A stretch of 64,000 nucleotides of DNA from Tepidibacillus decaturensis. Lineage in GTDB: Bacteria > Bacillota > Bacilli > Tepidibacillales > Tepidibacillaceae. This document shows, in pieces, positions 57,321 through 64,000 of the stretch (within the stretch, counting starts at the first letter, position 1; each line of letters starts with the position of its first letter). Position numbers and translations under genes: made by a program. The notes beneath the pieces are model-generated. The model was not told where the DNA came from. It saw nothing but the letters and a program-made list of their open reading frames with translations, and searched no databases. The stretch is from positions 1,655,558 through 1,719,557 of the forward strand of contig NZ_LSKU01000001.1 of assembly GCF_001561915.1 (NCBI RefSeq). Direction: 5' to 3'.

Positions 57321-57600
57321 GGAAAGATGCAAAAAAACACAATTTTATTATTTTCTGCAACCATGTTGATGAGTTGTATGATAAGTTGTTCAATTCTATT
57401 GATTTTCTCCTCCAACTTTAGTCACCTCTATACATACAGTCTAACATTATAAAAAAATTGGGACAATATTCAATTTATATTAGAAAACCGAAAATTCTAA
57501 CAATCTAATTTCAAATTGAAAATGTTGATATTTTACTTTACGAAAATGTAATTTATGGTAAAATATAATAGTCAAATTGCTTTATGAGGGGGGAAGAAAC
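57321..57600 (+). promoter_or_regulatory. SCIFF upstream region
   Basis: AT-rich region between the divergent trp and SCIFF transcripts. A perfect TATAAT lies at 57564-57569, about 30 bases before the SCIFF start; no good -35 is seen. GAGGGGGGA before the ATG is a strong ribosome site. A 41-codon hydrophobic reading frame (57327-57452, plus) begins three bases after AGGA; its start overlaps nothing else, but without homology I do not call it a gene. Confidence 0.5.
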
Positions 57601-57753
57601 ATGAAACACATCAAAGTTTTATCTCGCAATCGTCTACAAGATACTATGTTATCTGGAACTTGTAGTAAATGTTCTGCTTCTTGCCAATCAGCATGTAAAA
57701 CCTCTATCACTGTAGGTAATACAATTTGTTATGCTAAGATTGAAATGAAGTAG
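57601..57753 (+). CDS. SCIFF ribosomal peptide precursor, five-cysteine variant
   Basis: 50 residues, too short for usual gene calling. It begins MKHIKVLSRNRLQDTM and has the SCIFF core CSKCSASCQSACKTS followed by ITVGNTIC. Cysteines are at 21, 24, 28, 32 and 43. The usual sixth cysteine, between KTS and TVGN, is Ile36. Cys32 and Thr37, the pair reported to form the thioether in the C. thermocellum peptide CteA, are both present. SCIFF peptides are modified by a dedicated radical SAM SPASM enzyme, encoded next; their function is unknown. Strong Shine-Dalgarno (GAGGGGGGA) and a terminator directly after suggest excess of peptide over enzyme. Confidence 0.88.
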   Translation: MKHIKVLSRNRLQDTMLSGTCSKCSASCQSACKTSITVGNTICYAKIEMK

Positions 57754-57763
57754 ATAGAAGATT

Positions 57764-57788
57764 GCTCCCTTCGGGAGCCGTTTTTTTT
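57764..57788 (+). terminator. Terminator between SCIFF peptide and maturase
   Basis: Stem GCTCCC / GGGAGC with loop TTC, then CG and eight T. Ten bases after the peptide stop and 15 before the maturase start. Partial read-through would give a high peptide-to-enzyme ratio. Confidence 0.88.
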
Positions 57789-57803
57789 GAGAGGAGAGCA
57801 AAA

Positions 57804-59194
57804 ATGATAAAGGGACAAGTACATGTATTCACTTATAAAAATTATAATATTGTCCTTGATGTAAACAGTAATTCTTTATTCACGATAGATGAATTAGCAA
57901 AAAAATAATTGAGTTATATCCTTCTTTTTCATTAATTGAAATAAAAGCAAAATTAGAGAATGAATATGATGAAAATAAAATTTATGAAGCATATGAGGAA
58001 ATAGAAGAGCTTATTCGGGAAGGTATTTTATATTCTGAAGGCGTTACTCCAAACGAAGAGTATAACCCGGAAGAATTTGAAATGAAATCAATGTGTCTGC
58101 ATGTATCACATGACTGTAATTTAAGGTGTAAATATTGTTTCGCCGGAACTGGCCCGTACGGACAAAAAAGAACTCTTATGTCAGCAGAGACGGGTAAAAA
58201 AGCAATTGATTTTTTGGTTGCTCAGGCTAAGTATACGACTCATTTTGAAATAGATTTTTTTGGCGGGGAGCCTTTAATGAATTTCCCTGTTATTAAAAAA
58301 ATTGTGGCCTATGCGAGGGAAAAGGAAAAGCAGATAGGGAAGACATTTGAATTTTCTTTGACAACTAATGGTGTCGATTTAAATGAAGAAGTTGAAGAAT
58401 TCGTCGCACAGGAAAACATAAATCTGATCTTAAGCATTGACGGACGCAAAGAGGTTAATGACCGGATGAGGCCAATGGCAGATGGTGCGGGGTCCTACCA
58501 AACCATTGTCAATAATTTTTTGCGTGTAAATTCGAAGCGTTATGGTTCTGCTGATAACCGTTACGGCAAAGGCATCTATACTTATTTTCGCGGAACATTT
58601 ACCAGTGAGAATTTAGATTTCTCCAATGATGTTTTACATCTGTCTGATCTTGGTTTTAAAAGGATTTCTGTCGAACCAGTTATTTTGCCGGAGAATCGAA
58701 AATACGCTATAACAAAGGAACATTTACCTGAACTGTTTAAGCAATATGATATTTTAACTGATGCGTATCTTGAAAGGAAAAGTACTGATAAGGAATTTCA
58801 TTTTCATCACTTTGAAGTAGATATGGAAGAAGGTCCTTGTTTTTCTAAACGTGTAACAGGATGTGGTGCCGGTTATCAGTATATGGCGATCACACCGGAA
58901 GGAGATATCTATCCTTGCCACCAATTTGTAGGTAAAAAGGAAACGAAAATCGGTAATCTTGAAGAAGGTTTTACGAATAAAAAACTAATGAATCAGTTTA
59001 GAAATACAAATATTTATACAAAACCTGAATGCAAAACCTGTTGGGCCCGTCATTTGTGTGGCGGTGGCTGTCATGTTAATGCTTATGGTTTTAATAATGA
59101 TTTAAGTAAGCCCTATGCAGTTGGCTGTGCATTAACAAAAAAACGTTTTGAAAATGCACTTTATCTAAAGGTATTGGAATTGGAAAAGGAATAA
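57804..59194 (+). pseudogene. SCIFF radical SAM maturase (SPASM), frameshifted in an A7 run
   Basis: Starts at ATG 57804 after GAGGAGAG. The first 34 codons (MIKGQVHVFTYKNYNIVLDV...) end at TAA 57906 directly after A7 (57899-57905). One more A would read LAKKIIELYPSFSLIEIK and continue in the frame that runs to 59194. The restored protein (~463 aa) has an N-terminal PqqD/RRE-like peptide-binding domain, the radical SAM motif CNLRCKYCFAGTGPYGQKR (~CX3CX2C), GGEPLMNFPVIKK, and a C-terminal SPASM domain with many cysteines (CGAGYQYMAITPEGDIYPCH, CKTCWARHLCGGGCHVNAYG). The family installs Cys-to-Thr-type thioethers in SCIFF. All catalytic motifs lie after the shift; an ATG at 58082 would lack the peptide-binding domain. 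Confidence 0.85.
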
Positions 59195-59197
59195 AAC

Positions 59198-59225
59198 TAA
59201 AGGAAGTCCATTAAAGGCTTCCTTT
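59198..59225. terminator. Terminator between maturase and RsuA-family gene
   Basis: Stem AAAGGAAG / CTTCCTTT with an 11-base loop and TT after it on the plus strand. Convergent genes meet here. Confidence 0.75.
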
Positions 59226-59232
59226 TTGAATA

Positions 59233-59964
59233 CTAAGTAAGAAGGTGAATTATCCCTATCTCTTCTTCTGTCAATTCACGATATTCTCCAGGTTCTAATG
59301 TTTCATCCAAAAGGAGTGAGCCCATTGAGAGCCTTTTTAAAAAGATAACCTTTTTGCCAATGGCTTCAAACATTCGCTTAACCTGATGGAATTTTCCTTC
59401 ATATATGGTTAATTCAATTTCAGACTGATGTCCTGACTGAAGAATCTTAAGTTCTGCCGGCAAGGTTAGATAGCCATCATCAAGATAGACCCCTTTGTGG
59501 AAGGCTTTTTGGTCTTCCTCTGTCACCACTCCTTGAATCATGGCAAAATAGGTTTTGGGAACATGCTTTTTTGGAGACAAAAGCTGATGAGCCAATTGAC
59601 CATCATTGGTTAGTAGAAGAAGTCCTTCAGTATCTTTGTCTAATCTTCCTACGGGGAAAGGATCAAATACCGCGTGCATCGGTTCTAGAAGATCGATTAC
59701 GGTTTCTGTAAAATGATCCTCAGTTGCTGAAAGAACCCCTTGTGGCTTATTCATCATCAAATAAATGAATTCTCGATATTTAACAACTTCATCATCAACA
59801 ATGATTTGATCAAGGGTTGGAGTGACTTGCATTCCTGAGTCTTTTGCATAAGCCCCATTTACAGTAACTCTCTTTTCTTTGATCATTTTTTTGATTTGTT
59901 TGCGAGTCCCAAATCCCATATGGGCTAATATTTTATCTAAACGTTGTCTTTCTTTTCCGGACAT
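59233..59964 (-). CDS. RsuA/RluB-family pseudouridine synthase
   Basis: 243 residues. An N-terminal S4 RNA-binding domain (RLDKILAHMGFGTRKQIKKM) precedes the catalytic domain with the Asp motif VGRLDKDTEGLLLLTNDGQL and the C-terminal text YEGKFHQVKRMFEAIGKKVI. It converts uridine to pseudouridine in ribosomal RNA. Text is closest to the RsuA branch (16S rRNA) with YtzF/YtzG-like proteins of Bacillus, but RluB/E cannot be excluded. Divergent from rpsD. Confidence 0.88.
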   Translation of the reverse strand: MSGKERQRLDKILAHMGFGTRKQIKKMIKEKRVTVNGAYAKDSGMQVTPTLDQIIVDDEVVKYREFIYLMMNKPQGVLSATEDHFTETVIDLLEPMHAVFDPFPVGRLDKDTEGLLLLTNDGQLAHQLLSPKKHVPKTYFAMIQGVVTEEDQKAFHKGVYLDDGYLTLPAELKILQSGHQSEIELTIYEGKFHQVKRMFEAIGKKVIFLKRLSMGSLLLDETLEPGEYRELTEEEIGIIHLLT

Positions 59965-60031
59965 GTTCTCACCTCACTTATCCTTTTCAATCCACCATCT
60001 TATCATATTTTCTTCCAGCGCCGAAGAGATA

Positions 60032-60061
60032 TTGACATTGTCCTTAGAAAAGTTATATTAT
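60032..60061 (+). promoter_or_regulatory. rpsD promoter
   Basis: TTGACA (60032-60037), 18 bases, TATTAT (60056-60061). It would start transcription about 195 bases before the rpsD ATG, giving room for the leader structure. Confidence 0.7.
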
Positions 60062-60106
60062 ATAAGTTGTGATTATGGGTAGCTTTATCATTTAAATGGT
60101 AAAAAG

Positions 60107-60215
60107 GACGTGAACACCCTCGCTCTTTTTGTGCTTATAAGACGCGGCTGATTTATTCTTATAAGTCATAAATTGTTGCTATCCCGCAATTTATGTAAAA
60201 CAAATAGAGCACGTC
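60107..60215 (+). promoter_or_regulatory. S4 autoregulatory leader of rpsD (probable)
   Basis: Nested complementary segments: GACGTG (60107-60112) with CACGTC (60210-60215), GCTC with GAGC just inside, and a hairpin ATAAATTG / CAATTTAT (60168-60194), plus repeated CTTATAAG. In Bacillus, ribosomal protein S4 represses its own gene through a structured leader of this size. No separate terminator is visible, consistent with translational or other control. Confidence 0.55.
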
Positions 60216-60264
60216 ATATTAGACCATCCTAAAATATTTATTTTGAGAGGGGTTATTGTTTAAT

Positions 60265-60864
60265 ATGGCACGTTATACAGGACCAAAACACAAATTAAGT
60301 CGTCGTGTAGGAATTTCATTAAGTGGTACAGGTAAGGAGATGAAGCGTCCTTATCCTCCAGGTCAACATGGACCAGGCCAACGTAAAAAATTAAGCGAAT
60401 ATGGTTTACAGTTAAATGAAAAGCAAAAGCTTCGTTTTATGTATGGCTTAAACGAAAAGCAATTTGCTAACCTTTTCGAAAAAGCAAACAAAATGTCTGG
60501 CGTTGTTGGTGAAAACTTCATGGTTCTTCTTGAAACTCGCTTAGACAATCTTGTTTATCGTATGGGATTATCTCATACTCGTCAAGGTGCTCGTCAATTA
60601 GTCAACCATGGACATATCACTGTAAATGGTAAAAAGGTTGATATTCCTTCCTACCATGTGCAAATTGGTGATGTGATTGGCGTTCGTGAAAGAAGTCGTA
60701 ATTTAACTGTTATTAAAGAAGCTTTAGAAGATCGTAACTATCTTCCAGATTACGTCACATTTGACGATAAAGCAATGGAAGGTAAATTAATTCGCTTACC
60801 AGAGCGTTCTGAATTGCCACAAGAAATTAACGAAAAACTTATCGTTGAGTACTACTCAAGATAG
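60265..60864 (+). CDS. rpsD: 30S ribosomal protein S4
   Basis: 199 residues from ATG 60265 ([20 protein letters not shown]), preceded by GAGAGGGG; an ATG nine bases upstream is less well placed. S4 RNA-binding domain at ~90-155 ([40 protein letters not shown]). It nucleates assembly of the 30S body by binding 16S rRNA and represses its own synthesis in Bacillus. The N-terminal zinc-cysteine motif seen in some S4 proteins is absent. As in B. subtilis it lies beside a convergent tyrosyl-tRNA synthetase gene. Confidence 0.97.
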   Translation: MARYTGPKHKLSRRVGISLSGTGKEMKRPYPPGQHGPGQRKKLSEYGLQLNEKQKLRFMYGLNEKQFANLFEKANKMSGVVGENFMVLLETRLDNLVYRMGLSHTRQGARQLVNHGHITVNGKKVDIPSYHVQIGDVIGVRERSRNLTVIKEALEDRNYLPDYVTFDDKAMEGKLIRLPERSELPQEINEKLIVEYYSR

Positions 60865-60872
60865 GATGAACG

Positions 60873-60917
60873 AAAAGCATCCATTGGAGAAATCCTTTGG
60901 ATGCTTTTTATTTTTAA
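60873..60917 (+). terminator. Intrinsic terminator of rpsD
   Basis: Stem AAAAGCATCC / GGATGCTTTT with a 16-base loop, then ATTTTT. A second small hairpin (60936-60960) on the tyrS side may end tyrS. Confidence 0.85.
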
Positions 60918-60964
60918 ATAACTAAACTTCATGGTTGAAACCCATTAGTGATGGGCTTCTTCAT

Positions 60965-62221
60965 CTAATTGAGCTTGATTTTTGCAAATTTACGTTTTCC
61001 TACTTGAATAATCATTCCGTCTTCAACAATCACTTCATAATCAACATCTTCAACTTTTTCTCCATTGATCTTAACGGCGCCTTGCTGGATCATGCGACGC
61101 CCTTCGCCATTCGATGGAACTAATCCCAAATCTACCAGCAATTTAACAACCCAAATTTTTCCATCCCCCAATTTGCTTTGGTCTATTTCAGTAACAGGGA
61201 TATCCTCAGGAATGTCTCTTTTTTGGAAAACCGTTTTAAAATGGTGTTCAGCTTCCTTGGCTGCTTCTTCTCCATGATACATTCGGACAAGCGTATAGGC
61301 CATCTTCATTTTTGCATCTCTTGGATGAATCGTTCCTTCCTCTAATCCTTCCACCATGGCTTGAATTTCTTCATGTGGGAGATCGGTTACTAACTTATAA
61401 TATTTGACCATTAACTCATCAGGAATGGACATGGCTTTCCCATAGATTTGATTTGGCTCTTCATTGATACCAATATAGTTTCCTAAACTCTTACTCATTT
61501 TTTGAACACCATCAAGTCCTTCAATTAATGGTAACATTAACACTGCTTGTTGAGCTTGTCCGTATTCTTTTTGTAATTGTCTGCCCATTAAAAGGTTAAA
61601 TTTCTGGTCAGTTCCCCCTAATTCAACATCTGTTTTTAGAGCAACGGAATCATAACCTTGCATCAGAGGGTAGAAAAATTCATGGACACTGATCGCTTGG
61701 TTGTTATTAAATCTTTTTTCAAAATCGTCACGTTCTAACATTCTTGCTACTGTTGTTTTTGCAGCTAATTGTACAACCTCAGCAAATGTTAATGGAGCTA
61801 ACCAAGTACTATTATAATGAACCTCTGTTTTAGCTGGATTTAACACTTTAAATAGTTGCTCGATATAGGTCTTAGCATTTGCTTTTACTTGTTCAGGTGT
61901 CAATTGTTTCCTTGTTTCTGATTTACCAGTAGGATCGCCAATTTGTCCGGTAAAATCGCCAATAACTAATTGAACAATATGGCCTAAATCTTGAAATTGT
62001 CTTAACTTCTGTAATGGCACCGTATGACCAATATGAATGTCTGGTGCAGAAGGATCTAATCCTAATTTTACTTTTAAAGGGTTCTTTTTGATAATCGCCT
62101 TTGCTAATTTCTGCTTGAACTCATCTTCAGGGATGATTTCAACAGCCCCACGGCTAAGAATCTCCCATTGTCTTTGTAATTCTTGTTCCTGTTCCTTTGT
62201 TAATTCAAATTCATTTGTCAT
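60965..62221 (-). CDS. tyrS: Tyrosyl-tRNA synthetase
   Basis: 418 residues from ATG 62221 after GGAGG; the longer frame to 62356 runs into the T-box terminator. Class I synthetase: HIGH motif in APDIHIGHTVPLQKLRQF, KMSKS in GVQKMSKSLGNYIG, tyrosine-binding LMQGYDSVALKTDVELGGTD, and a C-terminal S4 domain (GEGRRMIQQGAVKINGEKVE). The N-terminus and HTVPLQKLRQFQDLGH text resemble the TyrZ branch rather than classical B. subtilis TyrS. It is controlled by a T-box directly upstream. Confidence 0.95.
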   Translation of the reverse strand: MTNEFELTKEQEQELQRQWEILSRGAVEIIPEDEFKQKLAKAIIKKNPLKVKLGLDPSAPDIHIGHTVPLQKLRQFQDLGHIVQLVIGDFTGQIGDPTGKSETRKQLTPEQVKANAKTYIEQLFKVLNPAKTEVHYNSTWLAPLTFAEVVQLAAKTTVARMLERDDFEKRFNNNQAISVHEFFYPLMQGYDSVALKTDVELGGTDQKFNLLMGRQLQKEYGQAQQAVLMLPLIEGLDGVQKMSKSLGNYIGINEEPNQIYGKAMSIPDELMVKYYKLVTDLPHEEIQAMVEGLEEGTIHPRDAKMKMAYTLVRMYHGEEAAKEAEHHFKTVFQKRDIPEDIPVTEIDQSKLGDGKIWVVKLLVDLGLVPSNGEGRRMIQQGAVKINGEKVEDVDYEVIVEDGMIIQVGKRKFAKIKLN

Positions 62222-62340
62222 CGTGTCAACCTCCATTTTTATGATAAACCACACAAGTGTCGATATCCTTCGAGGCCTATTACGATTACTATTATGAGGC
62301 CCCATTATAATTGTGAAAAGAAAGTTATACTTTTTGATAA

Positions 62341-62650
62341 AAAAACCACATCCCATCTAGCTAGGGACGTGGTTTAGACGCGTTACCACCCTACTTAAAA
62401 AAACAGGAAAATTAATGCCCACAAATGTGATGCCCTCCTTAAAAGCTATTCTAATTACTTTTGTGGGGTCTGTCTTCTTCACTTCATTGCATAACGGGAT
62501 TCCCGGAAAAGACGATTTTTCAGCTTCGTCTATTCAGCTCTTGTAGGGTAATTCGGTTTGATAATAATGTACCGATTTTCACCAACCACCGGCTCTCTAA
62601 AAAGCAGTCATTACCACCTACTAACTACAATCATCGCGATTTCTTATTCA
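62341..62650 (-). promoter_or_regulatory. T-box leader of tyrS
   Basis: Read on the minus strand: stem I region with GAGAGCCGGTGGTTGGTGAA (62605-62585 approx.), a specifier area with two TAC triplets (62548-62550 and 62543-62545), an AAGTAGGGTGG T-box core followed by TAACGCG (62391-62378), and the terminator AAACCACGTCC / GGGATGTGGTTT with eight T. Uncharged tRNA-Tyr would favour the antiterminator. The core reads GGTAACGCG where GGTACCGCG is usual. TGGT in the bulge still matches the tRNA end ACCA. Confidence 0.88.
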
Positions 62651-62747
62651 TTTTAATTGTATTTTCAATTCAACTCTTCTTTTATCATATTATACTAGCA
62701 ATGTCAATGCAGATGATTGAAAATGTACTTATCATTCTTATTTATGC

Positions 62748-62753
62748 TATAAT
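62748..62753 (+). promoter_or_regulatory. Extended -10 promoter of the penicillin-binding protein gene
   Basis: TATGCTATAAT: a perfect TATAAT with the TG extension. No good -35. It lies 25 bases before the ATG at 62779. Confidence 0.6.
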
Positions 62754-62778
62754 ACCTTTATTAAGGGGGAATTATTTT

Positions 62779-64000
62779 ATGACATCATCTCATTCGCCCA
62801 ATAAATCAAAGAGAACAAATGGGCTTCGACCAAGGAATTTATTAAAGTTTATATTAATAGTAATCTTTTTAGGATTCTTTTTGGGTGCAGGGACTGCCAC
62901 AGGTTTTGTTGCCGCACTTGTAAAAGATGAACCAGTTCGGAGTGCTGAGGAAATACGCAAACAGGTATTTAAAAACACGGAAACTGGTTTTGCATACTTC
63001 TCTAATCAAGACAAGAATGGTACCTTTGAACTGATCGGTGCTTTTAGAAATGATGAAGATCGTCGGTTTGTAAAATTTGAGGAGATTTCACCAAACGTAA
63101 AAAATGCTTTTCTTGCGGTAGAAGACCGTGCTTTTTATGATCATCATGGTGTTAATTTTAAGGCTTTCACACGTGCCGTTCTTCAACAGATTTTTCAAAG
63201 TGATGTTCAAACGGGTGGAAGTACAATTACTCAACAATTAGCCAAAAATACGTTCTTTTCTTTAGAAAAAAGCTATCAAAGAAAGGCAAAGGAAATCTTT
63301 CTGGCCTTAAGAATGGAACGAGTGATGCCAAAAGATGATATCTTCACCGCCTACTTAAATAAAATCCCGTTTGGTAAAGCTGCTAATTTAAATAATGTCT
63401 ATGGAATTCAAGCAGCTGCAAAAGGATATTTTAACAAAAATGCGAGTGAACTTAATCTAGCCGAAGCTGCTTATTTAGCTGGAATCCCCCAACGCCCTAC
63501 TGCATATTCTGCATTTAATAGCAAGGGGTTTGATGAGGAAGGCTACAATTTGGCAAAGAAACGTCAGGAATTAGTACTTAAGAGTATGCTGGAGGAAAAA
63601 TTTATTTCTCAGCAGGAATATGAAGAAGCCCTTAGATTTGACATTAAGGCTGCTTTTGATACCTCCACTAAAAAAGCGTATAGTAAATATCCCTACTTAA
63701 TCTTAGAGGTGGAAAACCAAGCAGCTGAAAAGTTTGTTGAAGCGCAAGGGATTACGCCAGATGCTAAAGAGTATAGCGAAGCATTAGAAAATGCCAAACA
63801 AGAGATTTTAAGTGGTGGTTACAAAGTTTACACGACCATAGATCATAAAATCTATGAAGCGATGAATAATGTGGCAAAAGACCCTAAGAATTTTCCAAAT
63901 CCAATCTCCTATAACTTCTCTTTAGGAGATGGAAAAACGAAACACCTTGAAAATGAAGATATCCAAATCGGTGCTACACTCATTCATAATAAGACAGGAG
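62779..64000 (+). CDS. Class A penicillin-binding protein (transglycosylase domain), cut by right edge
   Basis: The first ~407 residues; the gene continues past the window. ATG 62779 follows AAGGGGGA. A short basic N-terminus and one membrane anchor (LLKFILIVIFLGFFLGAGTA) precede a GT51 glycosyltransferase domain with the catalytic Glu in LAVEDRAFYDHHGVNFKAFT and the second in GGSTITQQLAKNTFFS; then YLAGIPQRPTAYSAF. After ~300 residues comes the linker toward a transpeptidase domain (GGYKVYTTIDHKIYEAMNN). It polymerises and probably cross-links peptidoglycan on the outer face of the membrane. Closest by layout to the PBP1A/PBP4 group; the transpeptidase active site is not visible here. Confidence 0.9.
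   Translation, partial: MTSSHSPNKSKRTNGLRPRNLLKFILIVIFLGFFLGAGTATGFVAALVKDEPVRSAEEIRKQVFKNTETGFAYFSNQDKNGTFELIGAFRNDEDRRFVKFEEISPNVKNAFLAVEDRAFYDHHGVNFKAFTRAVLQQIFQSDVQTGGSTITQQLAKNTFFSLEKSYQRKAKEIFLALRMERVMPKDDIFTAYLNKIPFGKAANLNNVYGIQAAAKGYFNKNASELNLAEAAYLAGIPQRPTAYSAFNSKGFDEEGYNLAKKRQELVLKSMLEEKFISQQEYEEALRFDIKAAFDTSTKKAYSKYPYLILEVENQAAEKFVEAQGITPDAKEYSEALENAKQEILSGGYKVYTTIDHKIYEAMNNVAKDPKNFPNPISYNFSLGDGKTKHLENEDIQIGATLIHNKTG

Noticed and set aside
57327-57452. A 41-codon hydrophobic reading frame on the plus strand between trp and SCIFF
   Set aside because: The ribosome site is too close to the ATG, it starts inside the trp promoter area, and nothing supports conservation. AT-rich DNA often gives such frames by chance.
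57899-57905. Programmed frameshift as the normal mode of expression of the SCIFF maturase
   Set aside because: A7 is short for efficient transcriptional slippage, no stimulatory structure is evident, and three other genes show the same kind of lesion; error or decay is simpler. Kept only as an open alternative.
1-64000. tRNA or rRNA genes, CRISPR arrays, complete insertion sequences, prophage genes
   Set aside because: Looked for on both strands by eye; no cloverleaf with CCA end, no regularly spaced repeats, no transposase or integrase reading frame was recognised.

Overview
The window looks like the chromosome of a low-GC, endospore-forming member of the Bacillales. Supporting signs are an alpha/beta-type spore protein gene, a SleB-like cortex hydrolase, B. 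subtilis-type fatty-acid degradation genes with a FadR box, a probable TRAP-regulated trp operon, a GluP rhomboid, YpuI and a ComK-like gene. A SCIFF peptide with its radical SAM maturase, a pair best known from Clostridia, suggests anaerobic or facultative habits. The species cannot be named from this sequence.

Layout. 1-21 kb is mixed housekeeping: an ArsR-type regulator cut by the left edge, a broken GGDEF gene, an XRE regulator, a ComK-like gene, gluP, ypuI, a broken TPM-domain gene, a MarR regulator with a broken drug exporter, a TVP38 membrane protein, a spore protein, a cortex hydrolase, a duplicated P-loop ATPase, a broken trans-sulfuration enzyme, panE, an aldo/keto reductase, PAP2 phosphatase, MBL hydrolase, a GAF-GGDEF cyclase and a histidine phosphatase. 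21.4-23.8 kb is a large S-layer-anchored YcdB-like protein behind an ECF-type promoter. 23.8-33.1 kb is a xylose-type ABC transporter (xylFGH) next to a sensing module made of two membrane-tethered binding proteins, a LytS/YesM kinase and a YesN regulator.

33.2-50.3 kb is a fatty-acid beta-oxidation block, all on the minus strand: lcfA, then fadR, fadB, etfB, etfA, an Fe-S oxidoreductase, thiolase, hydroxyacyl-CoA dehydrogenase, two acyl-CoA dehydrogenases, fadN, fadA and fadE. Acyl-CoAs made by LcfA enter the cycle; electrons pass from the dehydrogenases to EtfAB and probably through the Fe-S protein to the quinone pool. 50.5-57.3 kb is trpEDCFBA with trpG as the last gene, preceded by a leader that carries eleven NAG triplets, an intrinsic terminator and a possible Shine-Dalgarno-blocking helix.

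57.6-59.2 kb is the SCIFF locus: a 50-residue peptide with five rather than six cysteines, a terminator, and a maturase whose reading frame is broken in an A7 run. The right end holds an RsuA-family pseudouridine synthase, rpsD with an S4-leader-like structure, tyrS behind a T-box, and a class A penicillin-binding protein running off the edge.

Five otherwise recognisable genes are disrupted. Four of these are single-base contractions in A/T homopolymers, a pattern that could be sequencing error or real decay; the fifth is a Trp codon changed to TGA.
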